Notes under the pieces: generated by a model
What the model was told of the DNA's origin: nothing
Databases searched by the model: none
The model's input: the letters and a program-made list of their open reading frames with translations, nothing else
NCBI GenBank assembly: GCA_947561395.2
Contig: OX387189.1
Location: 26,722,329 to 26,786,328, forward strand
DNA from: Buxus sempervirens
Lineage: Eukaryota; Streptophyta; Magnoliopsida; Buxales; Buxaceae
Reading direction: 5' to 3'
Length of the DNA: 64,000 bases
In this document: positions 46,101-57,839 of the stretch, in pieces
Numbering within the stretch: the first letter of the stretch is position 1
Layout of the letters: each line of letters begins with the position of its first letter
Position numbers and translations under genes: made by a program

Positions 46101-46639
46101 GTTGGGAGATGAAGAGGTGTGTTGGGAGATGGAGAGAGGGACATGTGGCATCCAATGTGGAGCTCCCCTTGTGCACACGTGGCATCCAATGTGGAGCACC
46201 CCTTGTGCACACGTGGCATCCAATGTGGAGCACCCCTTATGCACACGTGGCATTGCTAAAATTCCAGTAATACCCTTAGCTTTGACTGTTCATATCTTCT
46301 TCATCCGGACTCCGATTTGAGCAAACTCAATTGCGTTGGAATCGTATCGAAGTCCTCTATCCAATGGTATAGAGCAAGGTACTTGGCACGGAAATCGAGG
46401 AAAAGTCAACTCTCGGCTCTCCCTTAATTTTGACTGCCCGCAGAACCTTCATCCGGACTCCGATTTGAGCAAACTCAATTGCGTGGGAATCGTATCGAAG
46501 TCCTCTATCCAATGGTATAGAGCAAGGTAGCCAGATTTCTTTTGATCGAAAGGTCAACTTTCAACCCTTCAGGGTTTGACTTTTTAGCAGGGTTTTGCAT
46601 TTCCGGCACTTCCGGGAGCACAAAAATGAGGTGCTTACA
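43134..46639 (-). repeat. Element B 3' LTR
   Basis: 3.5 kb from TGTGCGCACC to GAGGTGCTTACA. It has the GGGCCC-rich U5, the 25-bp palindrome (44070-44094) and two copies of the U3 tandem block (46300-46545). It lacks the ATCCGG palindromes of A and D; in their place are purine-rich 'gggagatgga' repeats (about 45850-46140) and a 34-bp repeat with CACGTGG (46141-46254). I see no convincing TATA motif. Confidence 0.92.
46141..46254. repeat. 34-bp tandem repeat with G-box core in B U3
   Basis: Three full copies and a partial one, beginning near 46141, 46175, 46209 and 46243; each has acacgtggcatcc (first copy acatgtgg), aatgtggagc and ccccttgtg. CACGTG is the core bound by plant bZIP and bHLH factors. 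Confidence 0.85.
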
Positions 46640-46652
46640 GCTGCCCCTCTTT
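46640..46652 (-). other. Polypurine tract of element B
   Basis: The minus strand reads AAAGAGGGGCAGC immediately before the 3' LTR. Confidence 0.88.
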
Positions 46653-48821
46653 GCCGAAGTCACCTTGCGGATGAACGGCAAAGAGAAAAAAGAAACTTGT
46701 TTTTGCGCCTTGCATTTCTGTCGACATGGTCAACGAGCTTAGCCCTTTGAAGTTTTCATGTTGAGAAAGGGAAGCGTCCAAATGATGTGGAGCCGCTTCC
46801 AGGCTTCAGAGTTTCCTTACCCTTTACTTTTCGGGTTTCTGTAGGGCAACTCTTCAGCATTTGATTTAGGTTTGAAAGAGATTAGATTGGACTTAAGTCG
46901 CCTACCTGTTTCGGCGTTGATGCCAAACACTTGACAACATTCTTTTCCTCTCGTTTGTTCCATTAAAGCTTTTAGGTGACTTCAGACTTCTGATCCATTT
47001 TTTTTTTTTTTGTCTTTTACTTGAAGTTTGCTTTCATTTTTTCATCATCACTTCATTTTTTTTTTTTTTTAGGATTTGATGGCCAAGGGTTGGGTTAGGA
47101 TGTTGACCGAATGGAGGAAGGAGGAGGGAAGAGCGGAGGAGGAGCTGCTGTTGGTGAGGAGGTGCTTCCAGTGCTGTCCAGTTCCTCAAGGGAGCTCACA
47201 CATCTGCTCTACTCTATTTACAAAAGTATGAAATCAAAAATTACAAAAGGGGCCATCTTGCTCGATGATATCTTGATTTATGCTCATCCTTCTTCATGTC
47301 TTGCTGCTTCCTTTCCCACAGCGTGCCTTGTGGTTCTCCTTCGGAGTAGGGGTCTCCTTGTTTGGAGTGATTGCTACTGGTGATTAAGTAGGGACCCCTG
47401 CTTCGCGGTCCTCTCTCGCTCTTGACATGTGTGAAGGTTCCCTTGGGGAAAGCTGCCTTGCTGGGGATAAGTGTGGTCCCTTACGCCGCCATTTTCCTTG
47501 TGAGGCCTTTTCCTTCTGCCCGGGTTCGAACTCATCATCCTGCTCGTCTGAGCTCTTGTTGAGTGTGGAGGAGCTTTGCAGGGGTTTGGCGTGAGTCCGC
47601 CTTATTTCTGTGTTGCTTTTCTCCGTGAGGCCGACCTCTTCAGACTGGGTGAGGCTTGAGAGAATTGCATCCTTGATCATCATTTCTTATTGTTGACAGG
47701 ACTCCAGTGGGGTTGGTGGAGATTGCCCTCCATTCGTTTGAAGGAGCTTCACTGGGGATCTGGGAGAGAATATCCGCCTTCTTATTGTTGCCGTACCTGT
47801 GAGGGTTGGCAAGAAACAATGTATTAGTTGAGGAATAGCTGGGGAATGCAAGCACATCTATTTTCTTTTTTCTTTTTCTTTGCTTCAGGCCATTTTGCCC
47901 ATTGCAGCTAGAGGTGGCCTCTACCAACGTTGAGAGACTCATCCACTAAGGTTAGTGGCACACTATGGTACTCAAAAACAGTTAAACAGAACAATTTCAG
48001 AGAAACAAGTGTGTAAGTGTGTGTCTGTGTTTGCAATATCACAAGTAGTTTCCCAGGTCAGACAGGACTTGGAGTGCTCGGTGCTCTCAGTAGCATTGTC
48101 ATCACAGGCCTCTGCGGAGTTTTCTGCTCAGGCACAACCTGCCGGTCCGGATCCTTAAGATTTGTCTATCATTCTCTGCTCATAGTCTGCCACTGCCACT
48201 GTTACTGCTCATTCTGTTCCTTGTTCTGCCCAATTCAGATGCGACCAGTTCTTCTCTTTTTTTTTTTTGATTGACTAACCACACAACGCCCTTTTTTCGG
48301 GTTTTCGCTGTGTCCAGCCTTCCAAAACTTTGAATTCCATCATTGCCAACGAATGCGGACCTAACTGTTTGCCCTGATCATTCCTTTTGGGATCTGAAAG
48401 GTCTTAGAGATAGGACAAAATGTAGGCTTGGTCTTGGTTATGAAAGAAGGGTAAGTGGCTCAAAAGGCTTAGACTTCTAGGTTTATCAAGTGTGCTACTT
48501 TATTGATGGTGGGACTTACATCCTGGCTTATAAGAAATTTCCCAATTTTTCTGTTTCCTTTTTTTTTTATCTTTTTTTTCACTTTTTTTTTCTTTTTTTG
48601 TTTTTTTTTTTTTTGGAAGTTTTTTGGGGCATGGGTGCCCCATTTCTTCTCTTTGCTATGCCAGGAATGCCCTATTTGAGGTGTAGAACACTTGTGATAG
48701 GTTGAAAGAATTCCAAAGCTCAAAATTGTCTAACTAGGGGAGAATTTGGGGTACCTAAAGGGGTTTATGGGCTAAAAGAGAGTCAAGGATGGCCTCTCTT
48801 CATTTCCCAATTGGAACGATC
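46653..48821 (-). other. Element B 3' non-coding region
   Basis: 2.2 kb, collinear with 6806-8994 of A. Long T runs on the plus strand (47000, 47060, 48250, 48560-48615). No domain recognised on the sense strand. The antisense frame at 47111-47383 is discussed in findings. Confidence 0.75.
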
Positions 48822-51800
48822 TCAGGCATAGTACAGTTTGACTGCATCTACATTTATCGGCTCAGGAAAAACTGCCCCGTCCATCTCTTGTAGGATGAGT
48901 GCTCCTCTAGACAAGACTTTGTGGACTACGAACGGCCCTTCGTAGTTTGGCTTGAATTTCCCTCGGTTGTCCTCTTGATAGGGAAGGATCCGTTTCAACA
49001 CTAGATCTCCTACTTTGAACTGTCGTGGCTTTACCTTCTTGTTATAGGCTCGTGCTACTCTTTTCTGGTAGAGTTGGCCATGACACAAAGCCTTGATCCT
49101 TTTCTCATCCAATAACTGCAATTGGTCAAATCGGGACTCTTCCCACTCGACATCACTGATCTCGGCTTCCTTTAGAATTCTAAGTGACGGGATTTATATT
49201 TCCACGGGGAGGACTGCTTCCATTCCATATACCAAGGAGAACGGGGTTGCCCCGGTTGATGTCCTGATCGACGTTCGATAGGCATGCAGTGCATAAGGTA
49301 ACTTCTCGTGCCAGTCTCTGTAGGTGACCACCATTTTCTCGAGGATCTTCTTCAGGTTCTTGTTGGCAGCCTCTACTGCCCCGTTCATCTTGGGTCGGTA
49401 TGCTGTGGAGTTCAGATGTCTGACCTTCAGATCTGCACAAATATTTTCCATGTCCTTGTTGTTCAAATTCTTTGCATTGTCCATGATGATCGCCTCAGGC
49501 ACGCCATAGCGACAGAATATGTTGTTTTTGATAAACTTGAGCACATGGGATCCCTTCACATCTACAAAGGACATGGCTTCTACCCACTTGGTAAAGTATT
49601 CGATTGCAACTAAGATGAACCGGTGCCCATTCGAAGCCTTCGGATGGACCTGGCCTATCATATCAATCCCCCAGATGGCGAACGGCCAAGGCGACGTCAT
49701 GGAATACAGTGTGTTCGGTGGTGCATAGATATTGTCGGCATAGATTTGGCATAGTTGACACTTCCTGACATGAGCGTAGCAATCTGCCTCCATAGTCATC
49801 CAGTAGTAACCCATCCTTAGGATCTTCCTGGCTAGCATATGCCCGTTCATGTGTGCCCCGCACAACCCGCCATGGATTTCCTCAATTAGCTTCTGAGCGT
49901 CGTCTTCTTTGACACATAGCAGTAGCGAATCATTGTACGATTTTTTGTACACTCTACCTCCACTGTAGAAGAATTGCCCTGCCAACCTTTGAATGGTTCG
50001 CTTCTCTGCGGCTGTGGCACTTTCTGGCAAGGTCCTTTCCTTTAGATATCTCTCAATGTCCGCATACCAAGGTTCTCCTTCGGGTGCGAGTTTTTCAATG
50101 CTAAAACAGCAGACGGGATAATGCCGAATCTCTATCTCCAAGGGTTGCACCCAGGTGTCATTAGTGATGGTGGCCATTGACACCAATGTTGCCAGTGCGT
50201 CTGCGAACGGATTCCCATCTCGTGGCATGTAGTCAAAGGTCACACTGTCGAATTGCTCTTCTAATTCTTTGACCAACTCTTGGTATGGTACCAACTTTGT
50301 ATCTCGGGTTCTCCAATTTCCCATAACTTGATAAATGATGAGACATGAGTCGCCGAATACCTTCAGCTCTTGTATGCACATTTCGATTGCTGCCCGCAAA
50401 CCTAACACACATGCTTCATACTCGGCCATGTTGCTAGTGCAATCGAACATAAGTTTTGCCGCTATTGGGTGGTGGACACCATCTGGGGAGATTAATACTG
50501 CTCCAATTCCTTTTCCATTTACATTGACTGCCCCATCAAAGAACATCTGCCATTTGGTTTCCTCTGTATCCTTTGCAGATTCTGTGCACATCACATCTTC
50601 GTCTGGGAAGTGAGTCAGGAGTGGTTGGTAATCAGGTAGGGGATGCTCTGCCAAGTGATCGGCCACTGCTTGTCCCTTTATCACCTTTCTAGTTGTGTAG
50701 ACGATATCATATTCTGATAAAAGCACTTGCCATCTAGCGACCCTACCCGTGGAGATCGGCTTTTCAAAAATATACTTCAACGGATAGAGATTTGAGATTA
50801 ACAGGACCGTGTGACTGAGTAGATAGTGCCGAAGCTTCTGAGCTGCCCAGACCAGGGCGCAACACGTCTTTTCAAGTATCGCGTATCTAACCTCAAAGTT
50901 GGTAAACTTCTTACTCAGGTAGTAGATAGCTTGTTCTTTTCTTCCGTTCTCATCGTGTTGCCCTAGTACACAGCCTACAGCCGTCTCCGAGACTGTCAGA
51001 TACATGATCAAGGGTCGTCCCGGAACCGGTGGTACCAACGTCAGTGGACTCATCAAATAAGCCTTAATCTTGTCAAACGCTGCTTGGCAGTCTTCATTCC
51101 AAACCACAGGGTTATCCTTTTTCAGCAGCTTGAATATAGGTTCACACACGGGAGTCATCTGTGCGATGAATCTACTGATGTATTGCAGTCTGCCCAGGAA
51201 CCCTCTCACTTCCTTTTCTGTCGATGGCGGTGGCATTTCCAGAATCGCTTTGGTCTTGGCAGGATCAACCTCAATTCCACGCTTGCCTACTATGAATCCG
51301 AGCAGTTTGCCTGAAGTGACCCCAAACACACACTTGTTTGGGTTGAGTCGGAGCTTGTGTTCCTTGAGTCTGTCAAATACTTTTCTGAGATTTACCAAGT
51401 GGTCCTCTTCCTCCTTCGACTTTGCTATCATGTCGTCCACATACACTTCCATCTCTTTGTGCATCATGTCGTGGAACAACAAGGTCATTGCACGCTGGTA
51501 TGTAGCACCCGCATTCTTTAGTCGAAATGGCATTACACGGTAGCAGTAGGTTCCCCAGTGCGTGATGAAGGATGTCTTCTCCATATCCTCAGGTGCCATC
51601 CTTATCTGGTTGTAACCAAAAAAGCCATCCATGAAAGAGAACACCGAATGCGTTGTTGTATTATCGACCAGTACATCTATGTGTGGTAACGGGAAGTCAT
51701 CCTTTGGGCTTGCTCTATTCAAATCTCGGTAGTCCACACACATCCTAACCTTTCCGTCTTTCTTGGGAACTGGGACAATGTTGGCCAGCCACTCAGGGTA

Positions 51801-51962
51801 GTGAGTCACTTGTAAAAATCCTGCATCCAATTGCTTGGTAACCTCTTCCTTAATCTTCAGGGCCCATTCCGGTTTCGTGCGCCTAAGCTTCTGCTTCACA
51901 GGTATGGCCTCAGACTTTGTCGGTAACCGATGCACAACCAAATCCGTGTCTAACCCAGGCAT
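48822..51962 (-). pseudogene. pol: Element B pol: RT, two RNases H, integrase (one nonsense codon)
   Basis: A 922-residue frame from 51962: reverse transcriptase with Asp 112 and YVDD at 174-177; degenerate Ty3-type RNase H (about 315-400); second, Tat-type RNase H with D476, E514 or E516, D538 and D588; integrase zinc finger (H697, H704 or H708, C735, C738) and catalytic D767, D828 and E864, the last two 35 residues apart. A TAA at 49194-49196 (CAG in A) cuts the integrase; its C-terminus with the GPF motif continues at 48822-49121. RT differs from A at two conserved places (FMDGFFGYNQI and MPFRLKNAG). It is separated from gag-pro by a frameshift near 51980-51985. No chromodomain is present, as expected for Tat. 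Confidence 0.93.
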
Positions 51963-51966
51963 ATCT

Positions 51967-54900
51967 TCATATGACCATGCAAAACACGTCAGAATAAGAT
52001 TTCAGAAAATCAATCATCTGTTTTCTCAATAATTGTGACAGTTTTTTACCAATTTGGAGTATCCTTGGTTGTGCCATGTCACCTATGTCAATTGGCTCTG
52101 TTTCCTTGATATTTGCCTGAAGACCCTTTTCATGTCTTTCCAACGCAAGTTGGATTTCCAGCGGGGTCTCCCACGATTCATCGTCGTCCTCATGCTCGAA
52201 AGGCTCACAGGGGACGATGTTTGAATCTCCTTGCTGCAATGGGCTGGTGTCGCAATCTGACTTGTCGAGTCCTTGCTCGCTTTCAGGATTGGACACTGGC
52301 TCATGCTCTTCACTTATTGTTGCCATTTGCATTGGCTTTTCAATTTCTTTTTGTTCTTTTTGTTCTACTATGCCAATCCTGTTATCTATCCCGTGCCCCA
52401 GCTCTTCCGGGTGTGCGTCGGGATTGATACTAAGGTTGCGATGCTTAAGTTGATTATTTTTGTTATTTTCATTTTTTGACAGATGCAAATAGTAGAAAGA
52501 GTTCAGATATTCATTAAAAAGTTCAGCAGTAGCTACAACAAAAATTTCAGAGGTGACAGAAACCCCCTTGAAAGTGTTAGCCCTGCTAGTTGCAAAAGGT
52601 TTGGCGCTCCAATTCTTCAGTGGTGCCAGGTCCTCCTTGTTGATGACAGCTGCCTTCTTCAGTTCTTCAGTCAGCACCATATTGGTGCTCTCATCAGATG
52701 AAATGTAGATAGGGTCATGTGCTGCGTCTCCTGCCGGTTTGTTCTGGCTTCTCTCTGATCGAGGGCCAGACTCTGACGATACCCTTACCCATGATCCGCT
52801 GAGGGCGATTGCCATCGGTATCTTGTCCTCGGGTGGCGCATATGCGATGGTGACTTCGTTGGCCGGGTCAACTCTGGGAGGTGCAAACATTATGGGTATT
52901 CCGGTTGGTATCCTAGGCACCGTAGAAGAGTAAGCAGGTGGTGCCCATTTGCCATAAGCTGCATGATACACCTCTTCCGGTACTGGCCCTAGCACTTGAG
53001 GCATGTTGCGGAACATCCGGTTCAGGCCGTCACGAGTCCCTGGGTGTGGGACATAAGGAGGTGGAGGAGGCGACCTTGGCCTGCGGGTTGGGGTCCCTGA
53101 GCTGTCTTGGCCTTCCATCATGCAAATATACATGACAGGGCCTTCTTCCTCTCTGGATTCTTCAACGGGAGCAGGTGGCGGTGCTTCAACTGCAATTACA
53201 GGTGAGACTGGTATTCCCTCAAGGATGAACGGCTCCTCTGGTGGAGGGAAGGCCATGGTAACTTCATCAACAGATTCTAGAGCGACCAACGCTGGCAGAT
53301 TATCTGGCGACCCTTCCAGTGCTAGCGGGTCTACCTCCACTGCATTTCCGATCATTTCTAGGGTTGGCTGCTCTTCCCAAAGCATCTGTGCTAGTCCTTC
53401 CAAATAGTCTTCTTCCGTATCTGGGGTGTCCTCAAACTCGTCGCCCCATCCCTGTGGAATGATGTTCTTGAGGGACTGAGCCGCTTCACGCTCCATATTG
53501 GTGAAGTGATGATACAGCTCACCATGCACAAAGATTGGCCAATGCGGATCCCTACCTTCAACTCTGGCTCTTTTCCTTTTTGCGAGGTTCCTGAAAAGTC
53601 GTGCATAGTCCTCTGGCTGCGGCTTGAATCCGAGTCCAAATCCCATAGTCTGCTCATAGGGCTGGACAGCGGTTGTGATGCCCTGTTTGTACTTGCCAAG
53701 TCCTTCACCGGCCCGGAGACCCCAGTCTGCACACTCTGCTGCCCCAAACATGGTCACTCTTTTCTTCTTTGGGAGTCGCTGCCCCCTTTCAGATGCCAGG
53801 ATTTGGTTTACTTGCACCATTTCCACAGCTTGGAAACTGAGTGCGTTGGGTAATTCATAGTCGACATAGGGCACTCCGACCCTTTCAAATTCACGGTGAT
53901 CTTCAGCATACACCGTTACCAGTTCGCTGCCAGCGATGAAACGCACCATCCTATGCAAGGAGGAAGGCACAGCCCCTGACTGATGTAACCAGGGCCTTCC
54001 AATCAATAGGTTGAAGGACGAGTTGATATCCATTAGTTCAAAGTCCATGGTGAAGGGCCTATCCGCGATCACAACCACCAAAGTGACCTCCCCCAGTGAC
54101 TCTCTCCTAGCATTGTCAAAGCCCCTGACATTATGACCACTTGGCTTGATTATTGACAGATTCAACTGCAGACTATGGAAGGTTCTCATTGGGCATATGT
54201 TCAGAGCTGACCCATTGTCGATCAAGGCACGCTTTACAATGAGGTCAACGCACTTCACCGTTATGTAGAGCGGCTCCGTGTGATTACACCCTTCAAGTGG
54301 TAGATCGGCGGCAGAGAAGGAAATAGCCTGGGGTGCCATAATCACTGACACAACTGCCCCTAACTGCTCAGGGTCGATGCTCTCCGGGACATGTGCGTCA
54401 CCCAGAACCCTCATTAGCATTGCCCGGTGCTTTTCTGAGTCAATCAGAAGCCGCATGATGGAAATTTGGGCTGGCACCTTGTTCAAGTGCTGGAGCAGAT
54501 CGTACTCTGGAGCGTAGAAGCTGTGGTGCAAATCGGTGATCTCTTCGTCCGTGGCTTTCCCTTTTCTCTTGAGGGTCTGTGGCAGTTCTGTAGCCACTTC
54601 CTTCCCTTTTTCCTTTCTCTTTTCTTCCTCAGCTGCTCCTCCCTTTGGTGCAGGTGGGGGGTCTGTGTTTACGTATCGACCGGATCGGGTGATTCGGTCA
54701 ATTTCTGCTTCAAGGGTGGTGGTAGTGGAAGTGGGGTAAGGTGGGGGCACAACATGATATGAAGGTGGTTCCAATTTGAGTTGTGAGAGATTGAGGGTGG
54801 TTGGTTCAAATGAAAGCAAGAATGGGTCATGTGGAGGTGAGTCCATGATGTCGTGGATGTTGAGGGTGGACGGATTGGTGAGGGGGGTTGGGTAAAAGAA

Positions 54901-57096
54901 GTCCTGGTCTTCAGGTGGGTGGAAGTGCACCAGAGGGAAGCTGGTAGGGGAGTCATCGCCATCCTCTTCAATGTAGTTCACTATCTTACTTGCCCTTGTT
55001 GATGTGTCCTCTGAGTCCGCGTCGTCGGATTCATCCGAGATCTCATATAGTTCAGGCGGGTTTACGAGTTCAGGAATAGCTGGTGGCTCATCCTCTCCTG
55101 TACTGTGAGGGTGATTGAGCCAATCCCGTACGTCATATGGGAAGGGGGCAGGACTGGACTCAAGTGATGATGAGTCAGAAGAGTATTCCCAGTATAGGTC
55201 TGGCTTCGATGTCGCGGACATACATTCTGGCGGCCATGCGGTTGACAACTGGGGAGGTACCCTTGAACTATCCACTGATTCTTCCGAGATCTGATGTCCA
55301 TCTTGGACCTGGAGTCGATTGGAACTGCCTGCTCCTTCTCTGCGTGGAGGGGACGGAGAGTCACTAATCCACCCACACTGTATTGGTTTCCACGGGCCGG
55401 TGACTTCTTCACTGCTCTGGGGTTCATCTTCGATGGCATGGACATAGCTGTCTGCATTTTCCTTAAGCAACAGGGGGTGCACCTTTACGGTCTGTCCTGG
55501 CTGCCCAATCAGCACTGAAGGGTCAAACTGCCCGGTGCCTTGGTTACTACTCACTTGATTTATCGTCTTGCTAGTAGAGGCCTTTGTGTGATCGGGGAGA
55601 GGATTGGTGGTCACTCCGGCTGCTGGAGTTTGAGCTGGTGGAGCAGGGGGGGCAACCGTGATGCGTTTGCTATCAATCAAGTCTTGGATATCGTGCCTTA
55701 GGTCCCAGCACCGATTAGTGTGATGCCCTGGGGCACCGGAGTGGTACTCGCACCGCTCGGCTGTATTGTAGCTCCTAGCATTGACCAACCTGGGGTTCGG
55801 GGGCTTGACTTGCACGTACCCCTTCTTCAACAAAGTAGGCAGCAACTCTGCTGGTGCATACGGGAGTGGAGTGAAGACCCGCTTCATCCTAGCTTCCATT
55901 TCTTCTCTCGTCCTTCTTACCCCTTGGTAGGCAGCCTGCCCTGTTCCTTGGGGTGCCACTGCCTCTGGTCTTTGGGAGAAATGGTGGGGCTGTGCCGGGT
56001 ATACATAGTTCACAGCTTGCTGCTTTTGCCTTCTGGGCTCCTGCCCCTGATTCCTGCTAGTTTGCCCAGTCAGAGGCCTTCTTGGTGGGGCACTCTGTCC
56101 ACTGCCATCTATCTTTCCGGCTCTTACTGCATCTTCAATCCGATCTGCCGTCAGGATCAAGTCATTGAAATTCGACGTGCTCTGCCCTAGCAGCAAAGTG
56201 AAGAAGGGCTGACCCAATGATGCAATGAACAACGACGTCATTTCTTGCTCTAGCAATGGTGGCTGCACTAATGCTGCCAGCTCCTTCCAGCGTTTGGCAT
56301 ATTCTCTCACTGATTCCTGGCTCTTCTTAGCCAGCCTCTGCAATTCTGCCCTAGTCTGCACAATTTGACTGTTCAGGCGGTACTGCTGGATGAAAACAGC
56401 TGCCAGATCATTCCATGTCTTGATCTTACCCTTATCCAAACTCAGGAACCAGGAGTAAGCGGCCCCAGTTAATGACTTCTGGAAGAACTGCATCATGATC
56501 CGTTCTTCCTTAGCGTACTAACACATGTCGCCTGAGTACGACCTCAAGTGGTTTAGTGGGCACCCGGTGCCATCGAACTGGTGTAACTCAGGGCACTTGA
56601 ACTTGGCCGGGAGTTGGATGTCTGAAAAGAAGCAGAGGCTTTCCAGGGTAGCCTCACTCTGCACTGTGCTTGGTTGGAGCTGTTTGAGCTATTCCTTCAA
56701 GGTGGCCATCTCTGCCCTGTTCTCTTCTCTCACTGCTGTCAGCTTTTCCTCAAACTGTATCTCCTGGGCCCTGTACCAATCCTCATCACCTTGCCCTAGT
56801 TGGACAGGCAGAAACTGATCTGGTTGGGGAACATGGAATGGCACCGCCGGTGGTGGTGGTGGTGCTAGGGGAGGGGGGTTGGCCGGGCGTGGTGGTGGTG
56901 CCACTTCTACTTGTGGCGGTTGCTGGGCGACTGGTGCCACTGGTGGGGCCTGTCTTAACTCCCTCAGCTCAGCCATTAGTTCCTGAATGATGGAACTCAT
57001 GCCGTCAATTCTCTGTTGCATCTCACTGACTACTTGTGCGTGACTAGGTTCTACCGGATGCTGCCCTGTCGGCGTCTGCTCTCCTTGTCGGTCCAT
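51967..57096 (-). pseudogene. gag-pro: Element B gag-protease with G-patch and long linker (few lesions)
   Basis: The likely start is ATG 57094-57096. The N-terminal Gag part ends at TAG 56689-56691, and a second TAG (56518-56520, CAG in A) lies in the Gag core. From 56496 a 1509-residue frame is open: rest of Gag core (1-130), variant zinc knuckle (C249, H252, H258, C263), acidic linker (about 430-590), aspartic protease with active-site motif DNGS (Asp 760), a G-patch-like glycine-rich segment (about 918-955) and a proline/acid-rich linker of about 550 residues with no domain I recognise. One extra base near 51980-51985 relative to A ends the frame just before RT. In A the reading frame is continuous here, so Gag, protease and Pol probably formed one polyprotein. 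Confidence 0.9.
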
Positions 57097-57254
57097 TTCG
57101 AGCCTTCTCCTCGATCTTAGCAGGTACGGACTTCTGAAAGCAATTTTGGGTACCTGGTAGCAATTCGCAGGCAATAATGCAATTCACACGAATCATTCAT
57201 TGCAATTTATTTGACATAACTTGTTTATTTGATTTATGCTGCTTTCTTGATTGG

Positions 57255-57700
57255 ATATGAGTTCACTGATCTATTTTAGCTACCCTAAGGCAACAAGGGA
57301 AGAGAACCCGAACCTTGATTAAACTGATCTATTTTAGGTACCCGCAAGTACCCGGGGAAGAGAACCCTAAGTGACTTCTAAAGACTGATCTATTTTGGCT
57401 ATTCTAAGACAACCGGGGAAGAGAACCTTAAGGACCGCATCTATTTTAGCTACCCGTAGGTGGCAAGGGAAGAGAACCTAAACTTTTTTCAACTGATCTG
57501 TTTTAGGTAACCCGTAGGTACCTGGGAAAGAGAACCCTTATTTTATGGATACTGGTCTATTTTAGCTGTACGGGTGCAGCTGGGAAAGGGAACCCTATGA
57601 ATCGGATCTACTTTAGCCACTTAGGAGGGCTGGGAAAGAGAACCCAGTTTAATTGGTCTATTTTAGTCGCTTAAGCATGCCAAGGGAAGGGAACCTTTTA
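57255..57700. repeat. Array of about eight 50-60-bp units with self-complementary cores
   Basis: Constant flanks gatctattttag and ggg(a)aagagaacccc surround variable cores. Examples: GGTAC/GTACC near 57335, GCTACC/GGTGGC near 57455, AGGTA/TACCT near 57515, AGCTGTA/TGCAGCT near 57575, AGCC/GGCT near 57615. A homologous array is at 36583-37015 in A. Confidence 0.82.
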
Positions 57701-57839
57701 GTACAGGGGTTTTTATTGAGCTTAGAATCACAAGGTTGGACCAATCAGGGTCTCAGAAAGAGGGGCTGAAGAACAGCACTCAGGATTGCCTTGACCAAAT
57801 CCTGACTCAATCATCGGTGGTCTCAGCGACACGAAGGTT

